A stretch of 64,000 bases of DNA from Balneolaceae bacterium (GTDB lineage: Bacteria > Bacteroidota > Rhodothermia > Balneolales > Balneolaceae), in the NCBI GenBank assembly GCA_017643365.1, contig JAEPNO010000006.1, forward strand, positions 1 to 64,000. The letters run 5' to 3'. Shown one piece after another: positions 42,657-50,203 of the stretch. The position numbers and the translations under genes were made by a program. The notes under the pieces were generated by a model. The model ran no database searches, was not told where the DNA came from, and was given only the letters and a program-made list of their open reading frames with translations. Positions within the stretch are counted from its first letter, which is position 1, and each line of letters starts with the position of its first letter.

Positions 42657-43437
42657 TGCCGCCGTTGGCTTTAAGATCTTGGATGCAATTATCGTCTAAT
42701 CCCGGCGCTGAGCTACCCAATAAATTGCTCATAAAGCCGGCCGATTGCACGGCGTAGTACATCAGGCATTCTTCATTGGTGCAATGCGCTCCGTGCTCTT
42801 CATCGTGGTGATCGGCGATGGCGGGCGTCCCGTTGTTCACCAAACCAAGCAAGTGTCCTAGTTCGTGCTTGATAACCGATTCTTCTACTACAGAAGTTGA
42901 GGGCTCGCCAAAGCCACCCGAAATCTGACGAATGCGTTCTTCCATAATGGCCACGGACGTATTGTAGTAAGCGAACCCGAGCACATTTTCTTTGGTATAA
43001 ATTCCATCCGTTATAATCATGTAAACGCCCAAGTCAGTACCATCGGTAAATGTTGATCGATATTGATTTTCCATCCCAACCACATCCTGCACGGTAAGTG
43101 TATCTTTTCCTGATGAGGGAATTGGCTCGTCCAAATTGATTGTAATTCCGTCGGGTTTATTTAAATGTGCTTCAAGAAATTGTTGAAGTGCCGATATAGC
43201 CTGTGGCGTTGGTTTGAAGCCATCCACATAATCCACTTCAAGTGTTAGCGAGGTAAAGTCGGTATCGGATAAGAAATCAACTGCGGCGCTGCCAGTGCGT
43301 TCAGTATGCGAATACGATTCCGGTGGATTCGGATTATCAGGATTATCCGGGCCCGAATTGGATGAAGTAGGGGAGTCGCTGGCGCAGTGCATACCAAACA
43401 TGGCCAACAAAAGAACTAAAAAGCGAGTAAATTTCAT
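42652..43437 (-). CDS. Metzincin-like metalloprotease lipoprotein
   Basis: 261 aa. Lipoprotein signal ending A-M-F-G-M-H-C (residue ~19), a Pro/Asn/Ser-rich spacer (SSNSGPDNPDNPNPP), then a protease domain. The zinc motif is HELGHLLGLVN, where the third ligand place of the metzincin H-E-x-x-H-x-x-G-x-x-H/D is Asn; a possible replacement ligand is in DHHDEEHGAHC. The Met-turn fits ECLMYYAV. The same arrangement is seen in proteins labelled membrane metalloprotease in Bacteroidota. Substrate unknown. Alone on its strand. Confidence 0.82.
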   Translation of the reverse strand: MKFTRFLVLLLAMFGMHCASDSPTSSNSGPDNPDNPNPPESYSHTERTGSAAVDFLSDTDFTSLTLEVDYVDGFKPTPQAISALQQFLEAHLNKPDGITINLDEPIPSSGKDTLTVQDVVGMENQYRSTFTDGTDLGVYMIITDGIYTKENVLGFAYYNTSVAIMEERIRQISGGFGEPSTSVVEESVIKHELGHLLGLVNNGTPAIADHHDEEHGAHCTNEECLMYYAVQSAGFMSNLLGSSAPGLDDNCIQDLKANGGK

Positions 43438-43609
43438 GTTTTTGAGTATGTATAGACTATTTTTTAGCGGATTGTTCCACAGTGATTGTTAGCAAGAGGC
43501 CTCTGTTAACTATTAGTTTATATTGATTTCTGATGTTAAGTAAATAATAATATTGATCAATTCGAGGGTAAATGGAACAATTCACCTTTAGGATGGTTTA
43601 AATATACGC

Positions 43610-43617
43610 TATTTTTG
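43610..43617 (+). promoter_or_regulatory. Candidate -7 box of the GNAT gene
   Basis: TATTTTTG, fits TAnnTTTG, 33 nt before the GTG start. No clear TTG at the -33 distance. Confidence 0.35.
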
Positions 43618-43650
43618 AGCGCTCAATTTTAAACAAAAAAACCATATTAA

Positions 43651-44142
43651 GTGAGTATCACTAAAAGCGTTGCCAACGACGTAAAAATTATCAAAGCAGA
43701 TTTAGAGAACCCAAAACACGCCGCCGATATCGTAAATATCGTGGACTTATTTTCCCGCGATCCAATGGGTCAAGACGAGCCTTTGGGGGAAGAAATTCGG
43801 GTAGATATGATTGCCGAAATGAAGAAAATCCCAACAACAATGACCTACATCGCCTACTCCGGCGAAAAAGCGTTGGGAATAGTTACCTGCTTTATTGGTT
43901 TTTCTACTTTTACAGCAAGTAAGACATTCAAAATTCACGATGTTGCTGTACACCCTGATGCCCGAGGAATGGGCGTAGGCACAAAGATGCTGGAAACCGT
44001 GAAAGAAGAGGCCGAAGAAATGGGTTGCTCGAAAGTCACACTCGAAGTTCGTGAAGACAATCCGGCTAAAAGACTATACGAACGCGAAGGCTTCGATTAC
44101 GGCGAGCCGAAGTGGTACTTCATGTCACACGAGCTTAATTAA
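43651..44142 (+). CDS. GNAT family N-acetyltransferase
   Basis: 163 aa with a GTG start. The acetyl-CoA loop is VHPDARGMGVGTKMLETVKE (motif A, R-G-x-G-x-G/A), followed by motif B KVTLEVREDNPAKRLYEREGF. Substrate cannot be told. Alone, with a gene-free 43438-43650 upstream. Confidence 0.92.
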   Translation: MSITKSVANDVKIIKADLENPKHAADIVNIVDLFSRDPMGQDEPLGEEIRVDMIAEMKKIPTTMTYIAYSGEKALGIVTCFIGFSTFTASKTFKIHDVAVHPDARGMGVGTKMLETVKEEAEEMGCSKVTLEVREDNPAKRLYEREGFDYGEPKWYFMSHELN

Positions 44143-44159
44143 AAGCTCGTTATTTCAAA

Positions 44160-44930
44160 TCAAGGCTCTGAGTTGATAATCGACTCAGCGTCTTCAGCCA
44201 AGGCAAGTACCGCGCTTTGATAAAGCGAGCTTGGATTGTAGCGTAAAACGGCGGTTTCAAGGCTGCCGGTTACATTTACAAAGTGAGCCAAATAGTTAGC
44301 CACCGAGTTAATATTATCGGGCATATGATAAAGCTCGTTGCCTACCCAAAATCTTTTCAGCGAAGTAGGGATAAACTGCGCGTAACTCATAGCGCCTGCG
44401 TAGCTCGATTTCAAAGACAAAATGTCCATGTCTTTCTTTTCAGCAAATTCGATAAGATCTTCGAGTTGAGCCAGTGCCCATTTTGCGCGATGATCTTCCA
44501 CATACATACTCACGTACACATTAAAAGGATTGTAGCGACCTTTATTTTTTCCGAAATCGGATTCAACCGCTATGATTCCGATAATCACCTCTTTGGGGAT
44601 GCCGTATTCTGCTTCAGCGGCTTTTAATTCTGCGCTGTACTTAGAGTAAAAGGTGTCGATAGCGCTCTTTTTGGCATCATAACCGATCACTTTCTTGTAA
44701 TCATCAAGACTTTCGATACGTCGTTCTGCAGATCGGGTAAACTTACGCGTGATTTTCTCTACCAAGGCAAAGCGCTCATCATCGAGCAGTGGTTTGATGT
44801 CCACTCCTTTGGCATTAAAATGATCAACCAGTTGTTGGATACGGTCGTCGTCGGACGAGTTTACAGGTGCTTCGGAAGCCATCGGCTCCGGAATTAAAAA
44901 TAGTGATAGTAGTAAAAGCAGGATTTTCAT
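44160..44930 (-). CDS. Exported MltB-like lytic murein transglycosylase
   Basis: 256 aa from the ATG at 44930; a TTG two codons earlier is possible. Signal peptide MKILLLLLSLFLIPEPMA. The catalytic Glu is in IIAVESDFGKNKGRYNPFNV; the R-A-K-W-A-L-A-Q-L-E-D-L and SYAGAMSYAQFIPTSLKRF segments match GH103/MltB. It cuts glycan strands and forms anhydro-muramic ends. It is the gene directly downstream of the BlaI/M56 sensor operon on the same strand, separated by ~115 nt, so its expression or products might be tied to wall sensing; that link is inference. Confidence 0.88.
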   Translation of the reverse strand: MKILLLLLSLFLIPEPMASEAPVNSSDDDRIQQLVDHFNAKGVDIKPLLDDERFALVEKITRKFTRSAERRIESLDDYKKVIGYDAKKSAIDTFYSKYSAELKAAEAEYGIPKEVIIGIIAVESDFGKNKGRYNPFNVYVSMYVEDHRAKWALAQLEDLIEFAEKKDMDILSLKSSYAGAMSYAQFIPTSLKRFWVGNELYHMPDNINSVANYLAHFVNVTGSLETAVLRYNPSSLYQSAVLALAEDAESIINSEP

Positions 44931-45046
44931 AGCCAAACGATCTCTTGTGATGATTTCTCGAGCAGTAAGAACGATTATTTTTGAGTCTTGGTCAAGATGG
45001 AGAATAAATATTTACTTGATTAATGATTTATAGAAAGAAAATTGAA

Positions 45047-45769
45047 TTACTCCAGTTCGACAATAGTCTCCACAATTTCACCTTTATAGTAAAGCCGCTG
45101 CTCTTTAATGGCACCTTGTTCATCATAAGTAGTTGCTAGGCCATCTATACCGTGTTCCGGAATAATTTGAAAGTAAAAGGCTAATTCCCCATTTGGGTGA
45201 AATTGCTCATAGACAGTTACAGAATCTCTATCAGTTATTCTCAAAGATTGTATCATGCTGTCAGGGCTTAGGAAATCATAGTGAGTTGAGACTTTATTAC
45301 CGTCGGAATCTAAAGAAGGGATTACCACTACTTGGTGTTGATATACTCCGTCGAGATCAAACTGAGGAAATTCAGTTCTCGATACTTTTCCATCTACCAT
45401 GGTTTGTCGGTACAAAACAGAGTCTGTTTCTATATCAAAAGTAGTTCGCTCTCCTGTGTAAGGTTCTCCATCTGGGCCGAGAAAAATGCCGGTCCGTTCA
45501 TCTAGCGGATGAAAAAGACCTGTTGTTCCTTCGGATTCCAGTTCGATATCGTGATAGGTTGTAGGGGGTAAATTAGCTTGCAACTCCTCAAAGGATAAGC
45601 TAATCGGTTCATACTCTGTATTGGTGCAAAACATAAACACCAATGATGCAGTTACGGGAATAACTAAAGAAAGTAAGCCAAAGAGCTTAATCAGTGGACT
45701 CTTCTTCCCCATCAACACAAGTCGCTTCTTGGTTAGCGAAAAATCGAGTTTATTGGTGAGTTGTTTCAT
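45047..45769 (-). CDS. Split-BlaR1 sensor subunit C (linker, membrane helix, MORN/YwqK-like domain)
   Basis: 240 aa. Begins MKQLTNKLDFSLTKKRLVLM, the linker that in fused M56 (BlaR1-like) proteins follows the protease and precedes the last membrane helix; the helix is residues ~28-49. The outer domain has GEPYTGERTTFD, FHPNGELAFYF, and YDEQGAIKEQRLYYKG, repeats of the YwqK/MORN-2 type. The ATG overlaps the preceding gene's stop by 4 nt, with GGAGG 8-10 nt before it: tight coupling. Third and last of three paralogues. No catalytic residues. The role as sensor is inferred from architecture. Confidence 0.75.
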   Translation of the reverse strand: MKQLTNKLDFSLTKKRLVLMGKKSPLIKLFGLLSLVIPVTASLVFMFCTNTEYEPISLSFEELQANLPPTTYHDIELESEGTTGLFHPLDERTGIFLGPDGEPYTGERTTFDIETDSVLYRQTMVDGKVSRTEFPQFDLDGVYQHQVVVIPSLDSDGNKVSTHYDFLSPDSMIQSLRITDRDSVTVYEQFHPNGELAFYFQIIPEHGIDGLATTYDEQGAIKEQRLYYKGEIVETIVELE

Positions 45770-46485
45770 TTAATCGCCTCCAAAAGCGCACCATTTTTGT
45801 AATGCTCTTGTTTCAATAAATTGCCTTGTTGGTCATAACGTGAACTAATCCCATGATTTATGCGATCAAATATAGAGCTGGACTTTAAATAGGTTGTTGT
45901 CCACTCCAGTTGACCGTTCGGATAAAATGTGTTCGTTGTTTCTAAGCTATCTGAATGCGAAAATACCTCAAAAGATAAGGTTCCATTTTGCCAAACACGG
46001 TTGCTAAGAAAGGCGCCTTCATCAAATTCATATATTTGATGTTGCTTAATTTCTCCATTATCTGAGAATCTTTTTCCTTCAATCATGTAACCATTTTTGA
46101 AAGTTTCCTGCATCCTAATTGAGTTATCGGTTCTATCGTACCAAGTTTGTGAACCGGTGTATAGGTTGCCGTCTAAATCATAAACCTGATTGAACCGGGA
46201 TTCAATAAAGGTTTTTGAAACCAATGTTAAATCTGAATACAACCCTTTATTGGAATAGAAGTCGTCTGGTTTGTAATAATGATTGTAATAGTAAACATGC
46301 TCTTCGCCATTGATCATAATTGTATCTGTAATTCGATACGAGCTTGAGAAAAACACTAATGAGCTACAAATAGGGATCATAAAAACCAGAAAAACAATAA
46401 TTCGGCTTTTGGATGAGCGCTTACCCATCATCAAAAAGCGTTTTAAAGTAAGTGAAAAATCGAGTTTATTGGTGAATTGCTTCAT
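45766..46485 (-). CDS. Split-BlaR1 sensor subunit B
   Basis: 239 aa. Begins MKQFTNKLDFSLTLKRFLMM; membrane helix residues ~29-49; then an exported domain with DLDGNLYTGSQTWYD, FKNGYMIEGKRF, FYPNGQLEWTTTYL and YDQQGNLLKQEHYKNG. The first ~22 residues are almost the same as in subunits A and C, and at the DNA level share CACCAATAAACTCGATTTTTC with C, while the outer domains differ widely. Overlaps both neighbours by 4 nt (ATGA). See the M56 entry for how the parts would fit. Confidence 0.75.
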   Translation of the reverse strand: MKQFTNKLDFSLTLKRFLMMGKRSSKSRIIVFLVFMIPICSSLVFFSSSYRITDTIMINGEEHVYYYNHYYKPDDFYSNKGLYSDLTLVSKTFIESRFNQVYDLDGNLYTGSQTWYDRTDNSIRMQETFKNGYMIEGKRFSDNGEIKQHQIYEFDEGAFLSNRVWQNGTLSFEVFSHSDSLETTNTFYPNGQLEWTTTYLKSSSIFDRINHGISSRYDQQGNLLKQEHYKNGALLEAIK

Positions 46486-47144
46486 TTAATCTTCTCTATA
46501 CCATTTCTCCCATAAATTTCGTGCCAGGATACGTTTCCTCTGATATCATATCGGATCATTATCGTTGAATCATTGTTCTCGTAATGTTCATAATAAGACT
46601 GTAACTGGCCAAACGGATACCATTCCTGGAAAACGTGATTGCCACTATGTACGGGTGGCAAATGTATCGTCTCCCGTTGTAAGTACTCATTTTGATAAAT
46701 GGAAGTCGATTTAATTAAACGTTGATCGAAATCGATGATGTCATCAATTCTCTCTTTTACATTTCCATCAATATCATAGTTCTTTAATTGAATCCGTATT
46801 CCATTTTTGAAGGTTATTGAGGATTTTGGCATGTCTGACTTTTTGAAATACTCGGTTTGTGTACCGGTAAATAGTTCACGGTCTTTTGTGAAATACAACG
46901 TATGAACCTGCTCTAGTGACTTTAACGACTCTCCTTCTGGGATTAAATCTTGCGGGTACAGAGTTATATCAGAGTAGGTAGTGTTCGGTGTGATTTCGAC
47001 ATCCCCAAATGGGAAAGTGATAACAAACAGCATTGGGATTACAACTGATAGTTTAGCGACAATCCAGAATATTGATTTCTGTGAGCTCATCTTCTTAAAT
47101 CGGTAAAATGTCAGAGAAAAATCGAGTTCATTGGTGAGTTTCAT
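46482..47144 (-). CDS. Split-BlaR1 sensor subunit A
   Basis: 220 aa. Begins MKLTNELDFSLTFYRFKKM; membrane helix residues ~25-46; outer domain with TYSDITLYPQDL, DRELFTGTQTEYF, WYPFGQLQSYYEHY and YDIRGNVSWHEIYGRNG. It starts 3 nt after the M56 stop and in the same reading frame (TAA, ATC, ATG), so only one stop codon separates protease from linker: a fused BlaR1-like protein would result if the stop were read through or absent. No good ribosome-binding site is near its ATG, which fits translational coupling. Confidence 0.75.
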   Translation of the reverse strand: MKLTNELDFSLTFYRFKKMSSQKSIFWIVAKLSVVIPMLFVITFPFGDVEITPNTTYSDITLYPQDLIPEGESLKSLEQVHTLYFTKDRELFTGTQTEYFKKSDMPKSSITFKNGIRIQLKNYDIDGNVKERIDDIIDFDQRLIKSTSIYQNEYLQRETIHLPPVHSGNHVFQEWYPFGQLQSYYEHYENNDSTIMIRYDIRGNVSWHEIYGRNGIEKIK

Positions 47145-47147
47145 GAT

Positions 47148-47939
47148 TTAAGAATTAGCGATTTGGGATTTCCCTTTTGATGACGCGAATTTCAGTAGAA
47201 TCTCCTGATATTTCTTTCGATCAGATACATGAGTCACTACATGCTCATCAGCTAAGAACTCGTGATTAAGCATGATGGAGTTTCGGAATCCATACATAAA
47301 CGGGTTGAACCAGAACACCACTTTTAAGGCTTCAATGAACAGCACATCCAGCGAATGCTTTTGTTTGATGTGAGTGCGTTCGTGTTCCAAAATTTCATCG
47401 CCAATTTTGCCTGACTCATATTCTTCTCGATTCAAGAAAATCCATTTCAAAAAAGATTGAGGGGTAACAGACTCATCCATCAAAATGAGTGTAGTATCTT
47501 TCCATGTTATGGATGTTCCCTTTTTTATAGAGGTGTAAATTTCTTGCAGACCAAAAACAAACTTCCCAAACAAAAGAACAACCACCGCCAGGTATCCAAA
47601 AATCATTGCTAGAGCCAGTAGGTTATACTCAGGTTTAACAGGAGCAGAAACCGAAGACTCTTTAAATGCAGGGGCTTTGGTCACCAATGGTGAGATCGAT
47701 TCAACCACCAAATCAGTGGGTGCTTCAACAATCTGATCAACTTGTTTCAAAGCAATTCCGGCTACCGGGGAATTAGGGCTAATCTCGAACTGTATAAGCG
47801 GCGCAGTTAACCCAATCACCAAAGCAGCTAATAAATAAAAACGATTGAATCGGTGCATCTTCTCATTTTCGAGAAGCAGCGTGTATAATCCCCAAAGAAG
47901 CGCAAGTAGGATGGTCGATTTTACAAGATAAACGATCAT
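47148..47939 (-). CDS. M56 (BlaR1/MecR1-like) membrane metalloprotease, ends before the sensor part
   Basis: 263 aa. Three N-terminal membrane helices (residues ~3-23, 33-50, 107-130), then the cytoplasmic protease with H186-E-R-T-H190 and NHEFLADEHV (225-234, third ligand region). In BlaR1-like proteins the chain continues with an L-T-x-x-[ILF]-x-[FY]-S-L-T-K-K-R linker, a fourth membrane helix and an outer sensor; here the frame stops at KGKSQIANS just before it, and the next three genes each supply those parts. It would cleave BlaI on signal. Overlaps blaI by 4 nt. Confidence 0.9.
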   Translation of the reverse strand: MIVYLVKSTILLALLWGLYTLLLENEKMHRFNRFYLLAALVIGLTAPLIQFEISPNSPVAGIALKQVDQIVEAPTDLVVESISPLVTKAPAFKESSVSAPVKPEYNLLALAMIFGYLAVVVLLFGKFVFGLQEIYTSIKKGTSITWKDTTLILMDESVTPQSFLKWIFLNREEYESGKIGDEILEHERTHIKQKHSLDVLFIEALKVVFWFNPFMYGFRNSIMLNHEFLADEHVVTHVSDRKKYQEILLKFASSKGKSQIANS

Positions 47940-48307
47940 GATTCTTTCCTCTCAATTTCTTTATCGATGATGGCGCGTAATTCCTCCAGTTCTTTGGCAG
48001 AAAGATCGGTTTCCTTCGTAAAGAAGGAAGCAAACTGAGCCGAAGAGTTGTTAAAAAACTTTTTGATTAAGCCTCGAACATGCGATCCAAAATAATCGGT
48101 TTTCGCCACCAAGGGGAAATACTGGCGGGAACGGCCGTGTTGGTTATAGCTCACAAATCCCTTTTCCTGCATACGTTTTAGTAAGGTAGCGATGGTAGTT
48201 GGAGCCGGTCTCGGATCAGGAAATTGCTCAAGCAGATCACTCATATAAGCCTTTTCAAGGTTCCATAAGTGTTCCATTAATTCTTCTTCGGTATTAGATA
48301 ATTGCAT
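47936..48307 (-). CDS. blaI: BlaI/MecI/CopY family repressor
   Basis: 123 aa. Winged-helix DNA-binding domain (EEELMEHLWNLEKAYMSDLL, then TTIATLLKRMQEKGFVSY) and a C-terminal dimer helix bundle (LSAKELEELRAIIDKEIE). The usual protease cut in this family lies in the dimer part. First gene of the operon, overlapping M56 by ATGA. A BlaI-type dyad is found on its own -7 box, implying self-repression. Confidence 0.94.
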   Translation of the reverse strand: MQLSNTEEELMEHLWNLEKAYMSDLLEQFPDPRPAPTTIATLLKRMQEKGFVSYNQHGRSRQYFPLVAKTDYFGSHVRGLIKKFFNNSSAQFASFFTKETDLSAKELEELRAIIDKEIERKES

Positions 48308-48330
48308 GTTCTACTAATTTAGAGGTTGCT

Positions 48331-48342
48331 CTACAAATGTAG
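48331..48342. promoter_or_regulatory. BlaI-type operator CTACA-AA-TGTAG
   Basis: CTACA and TGTAG form an inverted repeat with a 2-nt centre, the TACA-n2-TGTA form known for BlaI/MecI sites. It covers the -7 box of the blaI operon and lies 24 nt before the blaI start. A weaker, imperfect dyad lies at 48311-48324. Confidence 0.75.
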
Positions 48343-48363
48343 AAAATTAAATGGTAACTTCAA
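48334..48363 (-). promoter_or_regulatory. Promoter of the blaI-M56-sensor operon
   Basis: On the minus strand TTG (48363-48361), 19 nt, then TACATTTG (48341-48334): an exact fit to the Bacteroidota -33/-7 pattern. The -7 box is inside the BlaI dyad, so repressor and polymerase cannot bind together. Confidence 0.75.
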
Positions 48364-48589
48364 CCTATCGATAAAAAATAATTTTAAAGGGTACGTACTT
48401 TAGCGTGGGCAGCACTCGAACTTCTAATTCAAAACCCGTACCTTAAACGGCCTTGACATGCAGCTTCTTACCTGTTGGAAGTGTGCATCCCTGAAATGCT
48501 GAAACGCATCTGTATAAATGAGGTTACTATTCGTGTTTTGGTGATTTTACGGCAACAAGAAAATTAAAAACTATTATCAAAAGGAAATC

Positions 48590-50008
48590 ATGGCAAAAGA
48601 ATTTGATGTATGCGTAATCGGCTCCGGTCCTGGTGGCTACGTGGCTGCAATCCGGGCATCGCAACTGGGTTTTAAAACTGCGATTGTAGAAAAGAGACAT
48701 TTAGGTGGCGTTTGTTTAAATATCGGCTGTATCCCAACCAAAGCGCTATTGCGTTCGGCCGAAGTATTAGAATCTATCCAACATGCCGATGATTACGGTA
48801 TTTCTGTGGGCGATGTGAAAGCCGATTTTGAAGGCATGGTGAAGCGTAGCCGTGGTGTTGCCAACAAAATGAGCAAAGGGGTTTCTTTCTTGATGAAAGC
48901 CAACAAGATTGAGGTTTTCATGGGTGCCGGGAAGTTTAAGTCGAAAAGCGAATTAGCGGTTAACGACGAAAACGGCAAAGAAAAAGACAGCATCAAGGCG
49001 AAGCATTTCATTATTGCAACGGGTGCACGTCCGCGTGAGCTACCTAGCTTGAAGATCGACGGCGAAATGATCATCGATTCTGAAAAGGCGATGACCATGG
49101 AAAAGCAGCCAAAGAAAATGGTGATTGTTGGTGCCGGCGCAATCGGCGTTGAGTTTGCGTATTTCTACAACACCATCGGAACGGAAGTGACTTTGGTAGA
49201 ACTACAAAAAACCTTGGTTCCTGTTGAAGACAAAGACGTTGGGCGTGAGCTTGGGAAAATCTACAAGAAAAAAGGCATCAACGTACTTACAGAAAGCACC
49301 GTTGAGAACGTGAAGAAGAAAGGCAAAGGCGTTGAAGTAACCGTTAAAACCAAAAAAGGCGAAGAGAAAATCGAAGCCGATGTGGTTCTTTCAGCCGTTG
49401 GTGTTACCGGTAATGTTGAGAATCTTGGACTGGAAGATATTGGCGTAAAAGTAGAACGCGGCGCTATTGTTGCGGATAAGAGTGATTACTCAACCGGTGT
49501 AGATGGCATTTACGCAATTGGTGATATTATTGGTGCACCTTGGTTAGCGCACAAAGCTTCTCACGAAGCAGTAGTTCTAGCTGAACAATTAGCAGGAATG
49601 AGTCCGAAGCCGATCAACTACGAGAACATTCCTGGTTGTACATACTGCGAGCCTCAGGTTGCTTCGGTTGGATTAACTGAGCAAGCCGCAAAAGACGAAG
49701 GCTACGAGATCAAAGTTGGGAAATTCCCGCTTTCAGCTTCCGGAAAAGCTACCGCACTTGGCCACGAAGAAGGTTTCGTAAAAGTTGTATTTGATGCAAA
49801 ATACGGCGAGTGGTTAGGATGCCACATGATCGGGTTTGGCGTTACAGAAATGATTGCAGAGGCAGTAGTTGCTCGTGATCTGGAAACAACCGGACATGAA
49901 ATCATCAGCGCAGTACATCCTCACCCAACCTTATCAGAGGCCGTGATGGAAGCAGTTGCTGAAGCATACAACGAAGGTGTTCACTTAGGAACTCCGGTTA
50001 AAAAGTGA
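48590..50008 (+). CDS. lpdA: Dihydrolipoyl dehydrogenase
   Basis: 472 aa. The E3 flavoprotein of 2-oxoacid dehydrogenase and glycine cleavage complexes: reoxidises dihydrolipoyl groups with NAD+. GSGPGGYVAAIRA (FAD), redox pair in GGVCLNIGCIPTKALL, GAGAIGVEFAYFY (NAD), YAIGDIIGAPWLAHKASHE and the C-terminal HPHPTLSEAV with active-site His. It lies next to lipB and lipA, which build the lipoyl group that it oxidises. Upstream 48364-48589 shows no gene. Confidence 0.97.
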   Translation: MAKEFDVCVIGSGPGGYVAAIRASQLGFKTAIVEKRHLGGVCLNIGCIPTKALLRSAEVLESIQHADDYGISVGDVKADFEGMVKRSRGVANKMSKGVSFLMKANKIEVFMGAGKFKSKSELAVNDENGKEKDSIKAKHFIIATGARPRELPSLKIDGEMIIDSEKAMTMEKQPKKMVIVGAGAIGVEFAYFYNTIGTEVTLVELQKTLVPVEDKDVGRELGKIYKKKGINVLTESTVENVKKKGKGVEVTVKTKKGEEKIEADVVLSAVGVTGNVENLGLEDIGVKVERGAIVADKSDYSTGVDGIYAIGDIIGAPWLAHKASHEAVVLAEQLAGMSPKPINYENIPGCTYCEPQVASVGLTEQAAKDEGYEIKVGKFPLSASGKATALGHEEGFVKVVFDAKYGEWLGCHMIGFGVTEMIAEAVVARDLETTGHEIISAVHPHPTLSEAVMEAVAEAYNEGVHLGTPVKK

Positions 50009-50029
50009 CGCATAACTTCCAAAATTAGA

Positions 50030-50112
50030 TTGTCATTTCGACCAAAGGGAGAAATCTGAAGATCGTTGTAGAAGCAATTTTTTAGATTTCTCGCATCCGC
50101 TCGAAATGACAA
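50030..50112. repeat. Interspersed hairpin TTGTCATTTCGA ... TCGAAATGACAA
   Basis: Terminal 12-nt inverted repeats plus inner GAGAAATCT/AGATTTCTC arms form an ~83-nt hairpin between lpdA and lipB. It is of the kind dispersed in Bacteroidota intergenic regions and may also end lpdA transcription. Confidence 0.8.
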
Positions 50113-50162
50113 ATTTATTTTTTGGGTTTTTAGCGCCGTCATCAATTATCTATAGAAATCCT

Positions 50163-50190
50163 GTAGGGACGTTTCATGAAACGTCCCTAC
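50163..50190. repeat. 28-bp perfect palindrome
   Basis: GTAGGGACGTTTCA then its exact reverse complement, 14 nt before the lipB start. Such palindromes occur as dispersed repeats; here it would block or fold the lipB leader. Confidence 0.85.
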
Positions 50191-50203
50191 TTGTTTATTC
50201 AAC

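Noticed and set aside
45047-47144. The three YwqK-like genes as plain toxin-antitoxin antitoxins
   Set aside because: YwqK-type proteins are often labelled antitoxins, but these carry the M56 linker and membrane helix and sit in a blaI-M56 operon; no toxin gene is present.
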